64,000 nucleotides of DNA, from the NCBI GenBank assembly GCA_004210915.1, contig SEGS01000001.1, positions 1-64,000 on the forward strand. Reading direction: 5' to 3'. Position numbers and translations under genes: made by a program. Below are positions 19,726 through 28,184 of this stretch, one piece after another. The DNA comes from Variovorax sp. (GTDB lineage Bacteria > Pseudomonadota > Gammaproteobacteria > Burkholderiales > Burkholderiaceae_C). The notes below the pieces were generated by a model. The model was not told the origin of the DNA and ran no database searches. It saw only the letters and a program-made list of their open reading frames with translations. Each line of letters starts with the position of its first letter. The stretch's first letter is position 1.

Positions 19726-20847
19726 ATGAGTTCCATCGCCCCACCCGCTGCACTGCCTTTTGCCTCTGCCGCCATCCTCGGCGCCGGGCTCATGGGCCGC
19801 CTGCTCGCGGTCGCGCTCGCGCAGGCGGGCTGCCGCGTCGATCTGTTCGAAGCCGGCAGCGGCGAGGGCGAAGGCGCCGCCGCTCGCGTGGCCGCGGCCA
19901 TGCTCGCGCCGCTGGCCGAATCGGCGATCGCGCCCTTGCCCATCGTGCGCATGGGGCATCACGCGCTCGCGCGTTGGCCCGCGTTGCTGCAAACGCTCGA
20001 CGCGCCTGTGTTCTTTCAGCGCGAAGGCACGCTGGTGCTGTGGCACCGGCAGGATGCGGCCGAGGCTTCGCGGCTGGCGCGCGTGCTGGCACACACCGGC
20101 GAGCAATTGCCAGCGCTCCCGGCCATGCAGTCGCTCGACGGCGCAGGCATCGCGGCGCTGGAGCCCGCGCTCGCGCAGCGCTTTGCGCAGGGCCTGTTCC
20201 TGCCCGAAGAGGGCCAGCTCGACAACCGCGCGCTGCTGGCATCGCTGCGCGCCACGCTGGAAGCGCACCCGCTCGTCACCCTGCGCTGGCACAGCGCGCG
20301 CGGCGTCGACGACTTCGCGCCCGGCACCGCGGGCCAGCCCGAGCGCGTGATCGACTGCCGCGGGCTCGGTGCCCGGCCGCAGTGGGATGCTTTGCGCGGC
20401 GTGCGCGGCGAGGTCATTCGCGTGCACGCGCCCGGCGTCCATCTCACGCGGCCGACGCGGCTCGTGCATCCGCGCTATCCGCTGTACATCGCGCCCAAGC
20501 CCGACCACCTGTTCGTGATCGGCGCGACCGAGATTGAGTCCGACGACATGTCGCCCGCCAGCGTGCGATCGACGCTCGAGCTCCTGAGCGCGGCCTACGC
20601 GGTGCACAGCGGCTTCGCCGAAGCGCGCATCGTGGAGATCGCCGTGCAGTGCCGGCCGACGCTGCCCGACAACCTGCCGGCCATCGCGCAGCCGCGGCCG
20701 AACGTGCTGCAAATCAACGGCCTGTACCGACACGGTTTTCTGATCGCACCTGCCATGCTGGACGTGGCGCTGGAGCTGCTGACCGACGGCCACTCGCCGC
20801 TGGCGGCGCGCTTCGGCATGACGACACCGACACCCGAGCTGCGATGA
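19726..20847 (+). CDS. thiO: glycine oxidase ThiO-like FAD-dependent oxidoreductase
   Basis: FAD-binding N-terminus AAILGAGLMGRLLAVALAQAG; gene order before thiS-thiG. Confidence 0.83.
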   Translation: MSSIAPPAALPFASAAILGAGLMGRLLAVALAQAGCRVDLFEAGSGEGEGAAARVAAAMLAPLAESAIAPLPIVRMGHHALARWPALLQTLDAPVFFQREGTLVLWHRQDAAEASRLARVLAHTGEQLPALPAMQSLDGAGIAALEPALAQRFAQGLFLPEEGQLDNRALLASLRATLEAHPLVTLRWHSARGVDDFAPGTAGQPERVIDCRGLGARPQWDALRGVRGEVIRVHAPGVHLTRPTRLVHPRYPLYIAPKPDHLFVIGATEIESDDMSPASVRSTLELLSAAYAVHSGFAEARIVEIAVQCRPTLPDNLPAIAQPRPNVLQINGLYRHGFLIAPAMLDVALELLTDGHSPLAARFGMTTPTPELR

Positions 20848-21041
20848 ACATCCTGATCAACGACACTCCCTTCACCCTCGCACCGTCGGCGACGGTGGCC
20901 GACGCACTGTTCGCGCTGAACGTCGTGCCGCCTTACGCGGTCGCGGTCAACCGCGAATTCGTGCCGCGCTCGGCGCACGCCACTCACACGCTGCAACCCG
21001 ACGACAAGGTCGAAGTGATCCGCCCCGTGACGGGCGGCTGA
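20844..21041 (+). CDS. thiS: sulfur carrier protein ThiS
   Basis: 65 aa, C-terminal RPVTGG, ATGA overlap with thiO. Confidence 0.93.
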   Translation: MNILINDTPFTLAPSATVADALFALNVVPPYAVAVNREFVPRSAHATHTLQPDDKVEVIRPVTGG

Positions 21042-21050
21042 GGACACGCC

Positions 21051-21875
21051 ATGACTGCCCAAGAGACAACGAGCCCGAACGATTCGATGGTGCTGTACGG
21101 CCAGCACTTCCAGAGCCGGCTGCTGCTGGGCACGGCGCGCTACCCGTCGCCCGACCTGCTCGAAACCGCGGTGAAGCGCGCGAAGCCCGCCATGCTCACG
21201 GCCTCCCTGCGTCGGCAGACCGCGCACCCCGGCATGGGTGCGACCGACAACGGCTTCTGGGAACTGCTGCGCCGGCTCGGCGTGCCCGTGCTGCCCAACA
21301 CCGCCGGCTGCCACAGCGTCCAGGAGGTCATCGCCACGGCGCAGATGGCGCGCGAGCTGTTCGAGACGCCGTGGATCAAGCTCGAACTCATCGGCGACGA
21401 CTACACGCTGCAACCCGACACGCTGAACCTGGTCGATGCCGCGTCGCAGTTGATTCGCGATGGCTTCCAGGTGCTGCCCTATTGCACCGAAGACCTCGTG
21501 CTGTGCCAGCGCCTGGTCGACGTGGGCTGCCAGGCCGTCATGCCCTGGGCCGCGCCCATCGGCACCGGCCGCGGCCCCGTCAATCCGTACGCGCTGCAAC
21601 TGCTGCGCGAACGCCTGCGCGTGCCGATGCTGGTCGATGCCGGACTGGGCCTGCCGTCGCACGCTTGCCAGGTGATGGAATGGGGCTACGACGGCGTGCT
21701 GTTGAACAGTGCCGTCGCGCTCGCGCAGGACCCGGTCGCCATGGCCGGCGCCTTTGCCGATGCCGTGCAGGCGGGCCGCGCCGCGCACCGTGCGGGCGCC
21801 ATGGCCGCGCAGGATTCCGCGCAACCGAGCACGCCCGTGCTCGGCACCCCTTTTTGGCACCACGACGCACCATGA
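21051..21875 (+). CDS. thiG: thiazole synthase
   Basis: [39 protein letters not shown]. Confidence 0.95.
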   Translation: MTAQETTSPNDSMVLYGQHFQSRLLLGTARYPSPDLLETAVKRAKPAMLTASLRRQTAHPGMGATDNGFWELLRRLGVPVLPNTAGCHSVQEVIATAQMARELFETPWIKLELIGDDYTLQPDTLNLVDAASQLIRDGFQVLPYCTEDLVLCQRLVDVGCQAVMPWAAPIGTGRGPVNPYALQLLRERLRVPMLVDAGLGLPSHACQVMEWGYDGVLLNSAVALAQDPVAMAGAFADAVQAGRAAHRAGAMAAQDSAQPSTPVLGTPFWHHDAP

Positions 21876-22831
21876 CCCAACTCCTGCATACATCCGCCGA
21901 GATCGCCCGCGCCGTCGTGACGGCCCACGGCGCGCGCTTCGGTGCGACCGACGAGCTTGCGGTGCCGGCCGTATCGGGCGGCGACGCGGTGCAGGCCGGC
22001 GTTCGTGCGGCCTGCACCGCTCTCGGCTTCATCGCCATCGATGCCGACGCGCTCGCGCGCGCCTGGCAGGCGCAGACCACGCGCACGGGCCGCTTCGATC
22101 CCGACCAGTGGCCCGATACACCCGTCGATTTCGGCATGGGGGCGATCCCGCCGGCCGAACGCGCAGCGGCGTTCCCGCCCTGCCCAGAACGGCTCGGGCT
22201 CTACGCCGTGCTGCCCGACGCAGCGTGGGTCGGCCGCATGGCGCGCGCCGGCGTGCCGACCGTGCAGTTGCGCTTCAAGTCGACCGATGCGACGGCCGTG
22301 GAACGCGAGGTTCATGCAGCCGTCGACGCCGTGCGCGGCACACCGGCGCTGCTGTTCATCAACGACCACTGGCAACTCGCCATCGCGGCCGGCGCCTATG
22401 GCCTGCACCTGGGCCAGGAAGACCTCGATGCACTCACGCCCGACGAGTTGCAGCAGATCCGTGGATCGGGCATTCGCCTGGGCGTCAGCACGCATGGCTA
22501 TGCGGAGATGCTGCGCGCCGACGAGGTGAGCCCGAGCTACATCGCGATGGGCGCCGTCTACCCGACCACGCTCAAGCGGATGGCGACAGCGCCGCAGGGC
22601 GTGGCGCGCCTGGCCGCATACGCCCGGTTGCTGCGCGGCTACCCTCAGGTCGGCATCGGCGGCATCGACGAAGCACGGCTGCCCGAGGTGCTCGCGACCG
22701 GTGTCGGCTCGGTCGCGGTGGTGCGCGCGATCGTTGCATCAGCCGACCCCGAAGCGACGGCCGCGCACTGGATGAAACTCATCGATGAAAATTCTGCGCT
22801 GCCTCCGAAGCCCACCAAAACCGCGCTATAA
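21872..22831 (+). CDS. thiE: thiamine phosphate synthase (N-terminally extended)
   Basis: [47 protein letters not shown]. Confidence 0.9.
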   Translation: MTQLLHTSAEIARAVVTAHGARFGATDELAVPAVSGGDAVQAGVRAACTALGFIAIDADALARAWQAQTTRTGRFDPDQWPDTPVDFGMGAIPPAERAAAFPPCPERLGLYAVLPDAAWVGRMARAGVPTVQLRFKSTDATAVEREVHAAVDAVRGTPALLFINDHWQLAIAAGAYGLHLGQEDLDALTPDELQQIRGSGIRLGVSTHGYAEMLRADEVSPSYIAMGAVYPTTLKRMATAPQGVARLAAYARLLRGYPQVGIGGIDEARLPEVLATGVGSVAVVRAIVASADPEATAAHWMKLIDENSALPPKPTKTAL

Positions 22832-22843
22832 TCTGAGGCTTGT

Positions 22844-22919
22844 TCCTCGATAGCTCAGTCGGTAGAGCGCCGGACTGTTAATCCGTAGGTCCCTGGTTCG
22901 AGCCCAGGTCGAGGAGCCA
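22844..22919 (+). tRNA. tRNA-Asn (GTT)
   Basis: 76-nt cloverleaf TCCTCGATAGCTCAGTCGG...CTGTTAAT...GGTTCGAGCCCAGGTCGAGGAGCCA; encoded CCA. Confidence 0.97.
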
Positions 22920-22942
22920 CCATTCGCCGTTAAGGCAATTGA

Positions 22943-22974
22943 AAAGCCCGTCATTTCGATGACGGGCTTTTTTC
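22943..22974 (+). terminator. Rho-independent terminator after tRNA-Asn
   Basis: AAGCCCGTCATTTCGATGACGGGCTTTTTT hairpin plus U-tract. Confidence 0.85.
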
Positions 22975-22996
22975 ATGTTTGCCACTTACTTGGCAC

Positions 22997-23502
22997 CTAC
23001 CAAGTTGCCAGTAGTTTCCCCCAGTTCGCGTAGTCGATAAAGATCGAAGCCGGCCGCACGCTCAGCAGGCTTAGCGGGTTGAAGTTATCAACGTTGGCCA
23101 GTTTCGCCACCGCACCGAAGCGCTGGATTGCCAGCAGTGACTTCTCCGGCATGGCGTCGTCGATCTTCTGCACTTGGTCGTGCGCGATGCCGGCGAGCCG
23201 GTGCGCATTGGCCGCGGCGAACTCTGCGGCGCCGGCCATGTGCGTGGAGATGTTCCGCAGGCGATCGGCCAGCGTGATTGCCGACGCCTGTTCGAAAAGC
23301 GTCAGGCCTTTAGCGAGTCCTCGGCTGCAAGTATTTGATTCGCAACGCTTTTCACCTTTCCGCCAGATTCGGAAAAGCGTTCGGAAACCGTTGCGTGGCT
23401 GACTTTGAACTCCTTGGCCAGTGCCGAAGGTTTCTCGCCGGCCACGATGCGCCGGCCTATCTGCTCCCACTGCTTGTCGGAGAGCTTGGAGGGTCGTCCC
23501 AT
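22997..23502 (-). pseudogene. frameshifted phage-type HTH / small-terminase-like protein
   Basis: MGRPSKLSDKQWEQIGRRIVAGEKPSALAKEFKVSHATVSERF...AAEDSLKA ends at 23302; homologous-looking continuation LTLFEQASAITLADRLRNISTHMAGAAEFAAANAHRLAGIA is in another frame. Confidence 0.6.
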
Positions 23503-23865
23503 AGTTGCCTTTCGAGGGTGTCGCCCATCGGGCTGCGGTGGTGGTCACCGCTGGGCGGCTGCCGGTCGCACCTCTCGTGATGACGGTGGTGCAGTCGTTG
23601 GAGACACGCCGCGTTTACCCGCGCGGCGCCAGGTCACATTCCTGGATGATTCGGGGGCCCGCATGGCGGGGTTGAGTTCGGAAGCAGCGCCACGGGCCAG
23701 AAGGGGCCTTGGCAGCGGCGGTGGGCCTGTTTCGCGTTGGACCAAACCTTGGCCCTGTGCCTGACGCTTCTTCAACGGCCTAGCGCGAGCGGTGGATCAC
23801 CGTTTCACGCTGGACGTACAAGCGGCGGAGCACTGCGATCGACTTGCACCGGCTGTCACCGAAAG

Positions 23866-23941
23866 TGGTTGCGGAGGAGGCGCTCGCATCCTCGACGGTC
23901 GGGTTATGAGCCCGATGCTCTGCTGACTGAGCTACTCCGCA
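23866..23941 (-). tRNA. tRNA-Met (CAT), T-arm slightly degenerate
   Basis: TGCGGAG/CTCCGCA 7-bp acceptor, GCTC/GAGC D-stem, TCGGG-CTCATAA-CCCGA anticodon arm, encoded CCA; T-stem GAGGA/GCCTC has one mismatch and loop TGCGAGC. Confidence 0.75.
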
Positions 23942-23984
23942 GAAGCTGGTGGCGGCGGCACCGTCGGATACCGCTCCAGGAAAC

Positions 23985-24476
23985 TCATGTCGCAGCGTGC
24001 CCGCAGGTGCGGGAGGAGGAACGCCCCTCGGGTGCGCACCGTTTCAACGATTGCAGGCACAACTCGCACCGCTCAAGAAACTCTGCCTTCGTCATTTCTG
24101 CGTGGGCGGTGGTGATGACCTCCAACCCGATGCGGAATGCGCGCAAGTTCGCGTACACGTAGACCGTGTGTTCGGTCAGTTGATGCCCGAGCAGGCCGAG
24201 TTTCCCGACCGACGCGTCGAAGAACAAGTCGACCGGTCGCTCGATGGGCCGGAATGTCAGATGCAAATCTGACGAGGCTGCCGTCATCCAACCCCGGATG
24301 CGAGGAGCCAGCACTTCGGCGCCGCCTCGGTACGCGCTGAGTTCTCCCAAGATGCCCGCTGCGACCGCTGATCCATCGTGGAACCGCCTGTACTTTTCCG
24401 CGACGAACTGCGCAATGAAGGCGCCCAGGAGGGCTGTAGCTGCAGCCAGCAAGGCAGAAACAATGGGGTCGGTCAT
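23985..24476 (-). CDS. small membrane-anchored hypothetical protein
   Basis: MTDPIVSALLAAATALLGAFIAQFVAEKYRRFHDG: single N-terminal TM then soluble domain. Confidence 0.55.
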   Translation of the reverse strand: MTDPIVSALLAAATALLGAFIAQFVAEKYRRFHDGSAVAAGILGELSAYRGGAEVLAPRIRGWMTAASSDLHLTFRPIERPVDLFFDASVGKLGLLGHQLTEHTVYVYANLRAFRIGLEVITTAHAEMTKAEFLERCELCLQSLKRCAPEGRSSSRTCGHAAT

Positions 24477-24511
24477 CTCAGCTCCTCGTTATCGGAGCCA
24501 CAGTATCAGCC

Positions 24512-24541
24512 GAAAAAAAGCCGCCTATGTGGGCGGCTCGC
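24512..24541 (-). terminator. putative terminator, minus strand
   Basis: Minus-strand GAGCCGCCCACATAGGCGGCTTTTTTTC hairpin plus U-tract. Confidence 0.7.
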
Positions 24542-24671
24542 TGCGGATACACCTTCCCTGTCAGGTGTGGCGGCCGGCGCCGGAGCGGCGGCAGGTGTTC
24601 GGCAGAGGTTTGAGGGCAGCAGCCTCAGCAGGCTGCGCGATCTCGGTGCGAATTTTCGTCGAATGCGCATC

Positions 24672-25367
24672 CTACGCAATGACTGCTTTGTAGAGATTCC
24701 ACAAGCACGTCATGAACGCTGCCGTTGCCAAGGCGATGGGCCAGATAACCTCAAGCGCCCCTTTGGAATAGATGATGGCCACAACCAGCGACGAGATTTT
24801 TTGCTTCAGTCCCAGCAATCTACTCGGCGAATACACCAGCCCAGATGCTGACGGCGGATTCGTGGACCAAGTTTCGTTCCAGCGCAACTGGAGAACAAAA
24901 GTTGCAGGAATCAGAGGAACATCATCAGAAAAAGCAAAGTTGAGCTTGTATCCCCGAGTCTCATCACTCTGGAAGGTCCTTCGATTTTCAACCTGTTCGT
25001 CAAGGAATTGCTTGATCCTCATACCGAGCTCATCGTCTAAGTGGCGGCCCTGTGCAGCATCACTCACGCGACGCTGCACGGCTTTTCTCACTCTTGTGGA
25101 TAAGCCTTGCCGCCAAGCGGCTGTAGCCGCCTCAACACCTTTGACTACCTCAGTCGAGAATCGAAAGCGCAAGGCTAAATAAGCTAGCAAGGCTATTGCG
25201 GCAATCCAAACACGCTCAGCTTCAAGTGATATTGGCGTGGTGTTTTTATTCGTTCCTAGAAGACGCTCGGCCAATTGATCTAGCGGGAGATCTAGCCAGG
25301 CAAGCAAAAGAACAATAGCGCTTGCCGCAACTAAGTTGCGCCTGATTTTCCCGTCTTCATCATCCAT
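24672..25367 (-). CDS. hypothetical membrane protein, 231 aa
   Basis: Two N-terminal hydrophobic segments (NLVAASAIVLLLAWLDL; VWIAAIALLAYLALRF) and a hydrophobic C-terminus (IWPIALATAAFMTCLW). Confidence 0.6.
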   Translation of the reverse strand: MDDEDGKIRRNLVAASAIVLLLAWLDLPLDQLAERLLGTNKNTTPISLEAERVWIAAIALLAYLALRFRFSTEVVKGVEAATAAWRQGLSTRVRKAVQRRVSDAAQGRHLDDELGMRIKQFLDEQVENRRTFQSDETRGYKLNFAFSDDVPLIPATFVLQLRWNETWSTNPPSASGLVYSPSRLLGLKQKISSLVVAIIYSKGALEVIWPIALATAAFMTCLWNLYKAVIA

Positions 25368-25732
25368 CAGCGCATGCTACTCGACGCTTCGAAACTTCTC
25401 AGCCGGCGGCCGATAGACGCCCTGGCCCGCTCGACGCACTGATCGAGCCAACAGGCCAGCCGGCGCCCCTCCTGCTGATGCGGCACCTCGCGCAGGCCGA
25501 TCCCACCACAGGGCCGGCAGATCTTGGCGCCGTGCCGGTTGGTGCCTTCGACCACTTGGAACTTCGTTCCTGAGCAGACAGTGCACCGCTGCGAAAAGCA
25601 TCAGCGGATGCCCTCGCAAGGCCTACTGCTTCACGCAGGTTGCCGGTTCGCCGCATGATTGGCAACTCCAATCAGCAAGGCCAGCATCCACGCGACTTTC
25701 GGCCCATTCGGTCATCTGCATGTTGATCTCTG

Positions 25733-25808
25733 TTCTAGCCCAGGTCGAGCAGCCACTACAGGCCCCTAGGCAAATGGAGAGCCCGTCGTTTCGATGCCAA
25801 GCTCTTTT
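25733..25808 (+). repeat. degenerate copy of tRNA-Asn 3' end and terminator (att-like or tRNA pseudogene)
   Basis: TTCTAGCCCAGGTCGAGCAGCCAC...AGGCAAATGGAGAGCCCGTCGTTTCGATG aligns to 22897-22973 with a single 1-nt gap. Confidence 0.7.
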
Positions 25809-25825
25809 CTTGCCTGCATGGCAAG

Positions 25826-26026
25826 TCAGCGGCTCGCGCGCACACCCTCTTCCACCGGCCGCAGCCACTCGGCCGCGGCTAGCGCGGGCGCGAGATCGCG
25901 CAAACGCGGATCGACATAAATCTCACCGGCCACCGCTTCGAGCTCGATCGGATCGACGGTGTGCCAGTGTTCCTGCAGCCGGTGCGCGCACGCTGCAATC
26001 CAGAGGGGTCGGGGCATGGAAGTCAT
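25826..26026 (-). CDS. small hypothetical protein, 66 aa, possibly SOS-regulated
   Basis: MTSMPRPLWIAACAHRLQEHWHTVDPIELEAVAGEIYVDPRLRDLAPALAAAEWLRP; LexA-like box 21 bp upstream of the start. Confidence 0.55.
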   Translation of the reverse strand: MTSMPRPLWIAACAHRLQEHWHTVDPIELEAVAGEIYVDPRLRDLAPALAAAEWLRPVEEGVRASR

Positions 26027-26047
26027 GGGGGGTCAGTTTAACCACCA

Positions 26048-26067
26048 TGCTGTTTTTATATCCAGTA
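26048..26067 (-). promoter_or_regulatory. putative LexA (SOS) box
   Basis: Minus strand TACTGGATATAAAAACAGCA, close to CTGT-N8-ACAG (CTGG-N8-ACAG). Confidence 0.6.
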
Positions 26068-26294
26068 TTTCTCATGGGGCGCGGCAGCACGTCGGCGCCG
26101 CAAGAGACCCGTGCTGACGATTCAATCGAATGATTTGCCGAGCCCCACGAACGGGGCATTTTCCGACACCGCAAGCGGACGACGCACCTTGCCCGGCGCA
26201 GGGTCTCCGGGTTGAATGAACGCAGATTCACCCGAATCGATGGCGGACCGTTTCTGGCTCTGCCGCAGATCTCGACCCAGAAGGAAATCTCGAC

Positions 26295-28184
26295 GTGAAT
26301 CACTCCATCCTCGACGCCCAGGACGCCTATCTGTTCCAGGAGGGAACGCATGCCCGGCTCTATGACAAGCTCGGCTGCCGCCTGAGGGAAGGTGGCGGTG
26401 CAGATTTCGCGGTGTGGGCGCCCAACGCGGCGTCGGTTTCGGTCATCGGCGACTGGAACTACTGGTCCGGCGATGCCGACCCGCTGACGCTGCAGCCCGA
26501 TGGCACCGGCGTGTGGCACGGCTTTGCACCCCATGCCGCCCATGGGCAGGCGTACAAGTACCGGATTCACTCGCGCCACAACGGCTACACCGTCGAGAAG
26601 GCCGATCCGTTTGCCATCTATGCGGAGCATGCGCCCGCCACGGCATCGCGCGTATGGGCACTCGACTATGCGTGGAACGACAGCGCGTGGATGGCCGAAC
26701 GCGCGAAGCGGAACGCGCTCGATGCCCCGATGTCCGTCTATGAAGTGCACCCCGGTTCCTGGCGGCGCCAGGGCGGCGAATTCCTGGGCTATCGCGAGTT
26801 GGCACACCAGCTGGCGGACTACGCCACGCAGATGGGCTTCACGCATGTGGAACTGATGCCGGTGACCGAGCATCCGTTCTATGGCTCGTGGGGCTACCAG
26901 ACCACGGGCTACTTTGCGCCGACATCGCGCTACGGCACGCCGCAGGACTTCATGTACTTCGTCGATCACATGCACCAACGCGGGATCGGCGTGCTGCTTG
27001 ACTGGGTGCCCTCCCACTTTCCGACGGACGAGCATGGCCTCAGCTACTTCGACGGCACACACCTGTTCGAGCACGCCGATCCGCGGCAGGGCTTCCACCC
27101 GGAATGGAATTCGAGCATCTTCAATTACGGGCGCAACGAGGTCCGGAGCTTCCTCGTGTCATCCGGTCTGTTCTGGCTCGACAAATACCACCTCGACGGC
27201 CTGCGCGTCGATGCCGTGGCGTCGATGCTGTACCTGGATTACGCGCGCAAGGACGGCGAGTGGATTCCCAACCGCGAAGGCGGGCGCGAGAACCTCGAAG
27301 CCATCGACTTCCTGCAGACCCTCAACCGCGCGGTGTACCGCGAGCAACCGGGCACGCTGACGATCGCCGAAGAATCCACGTCCTGGCCGCGCGTTTCGCG
27401 CCCGACCGACATGGGCGGCCTGGGCTTCGGCATGAAGTGGAACATGGGCTGGATGCACGACAGCCTGGCCTACATGAAGCAGGAGCCCGTTCATCGCAAA
27501 TACCACCACCATCAGCTGACCTTTTCGCTGGTCTATGCCTTCACCGAGAACTTCATGCTGCCGCTCTCGCACGACGAGGTGGTGCACGGCAAGGGCTCGC
27601 TGATCAACAAGATGCCCGGCGACCCGTGGCAGCAGTTCGCGAACCTGCGCGCGTTGCTGGGGCTGATGTGGACGCATCCTGGCAAGAAGCTCCTTTTCAT
27701 GGGGGGCGAGTTCGGCCAGCGACGCGAGTGGGCCCACGACGGCGAACTCGACTGGGGCGCCACCAGCGACGAAGGCCACGGCGGCCTGCAGCGCCTGGTC
27801 GCGCGGCTCAACGCCGTGTACCGCGAAACGCCGGCGCTCTACCAGCTCGATTTCTCACCCGCCGGTTTCGAATGGGTCGATGCGGACGACGCCGAACAGA
27901 GCGTGTTCGCCTTCCTGCGCAAGAGCGCCGACGGCAGCCCGCCCGTGCTGGTCGTCCTCAACATGACGCCGGTGCCGCGCTACAACCAGTTGCTTGGCGT
28001 GCCGCACGCCGGTGTCTGGCGCGAGATCGTCAACAGCGATGCCGTCGAATTCGGCGGCTCTGGCATGGGTAACCCCGACGACATCGAGGCGGCCCCCGTG
28101 CGCGCGCACGGCCGCCGGCAGACCCTCTGCCTTACCCTTCCCCCACTCTCTGTCCTCATCCTGGAACCTGCAACTCATGGCTAA
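26295..28184 (+). CDS. glgB: 1,4-alpha-glucan branching enzyme
   Basis: FAVWAPNAASVSVIGDWNYW; GVLLDWVPSHFPTD; GLRVDAVASMLYLDY; LPLSHDEVVHGKGSL. Confidence 0.95.
   Translation: MNHSILDAQDAYLFQEGTHARLYDKLGCRLREGGGADFAVWAPNAASVSVIGDWNYWSGDADPLTLQPDGTGVWHGFAPHAAHGQAYKYRIHSRHNGYTVEKADPFAIYAEHAPATASRVWALDYAWNDSAWMAERAKRNALDAPMSVYEVHPGSWRRQGGEFLGYRELAHQLADYATQMGFTHVELMPVTEHPFYGSWGYQTTGYFAPTSRYGTPQDFMYFVDHMHQRGIGVLLDWVPSHFPTDEHGLSYFDGTHLFEHADPRQGFHPEWNSSIFNYGRNEVRSFLVSSGLFWLDKYHLDGLRVDAVASMLYLDYARKDGEWIPNREGGRENLEAIDFLQTLNRAVYREQPGTLTIAEESTSWPRVSRPTDMGGLGFGMKWNMGWMHDSLAYMKQEPVHRKYHHHQLTFSLVYAFTENFMLPLSHDEVVHGKGSLINKMPGDPWQQFANLRALLGLMWTHPGKKLLFMGGEFGQRREWAHDGELDWGATSDEGHGGLQRLVARLNAVYRETPALYQLDFSPAGFEWVDADDAEQSVFAFLRKSADGSPPVLVVLNMTPVPRYNQLLGVPHAGVWREIVNSDAVEFGGSGMGNPDDIEAAPVRAHGRRQTLCLTLPPLSVLILEPATHG

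Larger units (their letters stand above)
22897..25808. mobile_element. decayed phage-like element / prophage remnant at tRNA-Asn
   Basis: Imperfect direct repeat of tRNA-Asn 3' end plus terminator (22897-22973 vs 25733-25808), frameshifted phage-type gene, embedded tRNA-Met, unknown membrane ORFs; no integrase present. Confidence 0.55.

Noticed and set aside
22897-25808. Intact prophage or new defence island
   Set aside because: No integrase, capsid, portal, nuclease, helicase or toxin-like domain recognised; genes are fragmentary. Defence function for the membrane ORFs is possible but unsupported.
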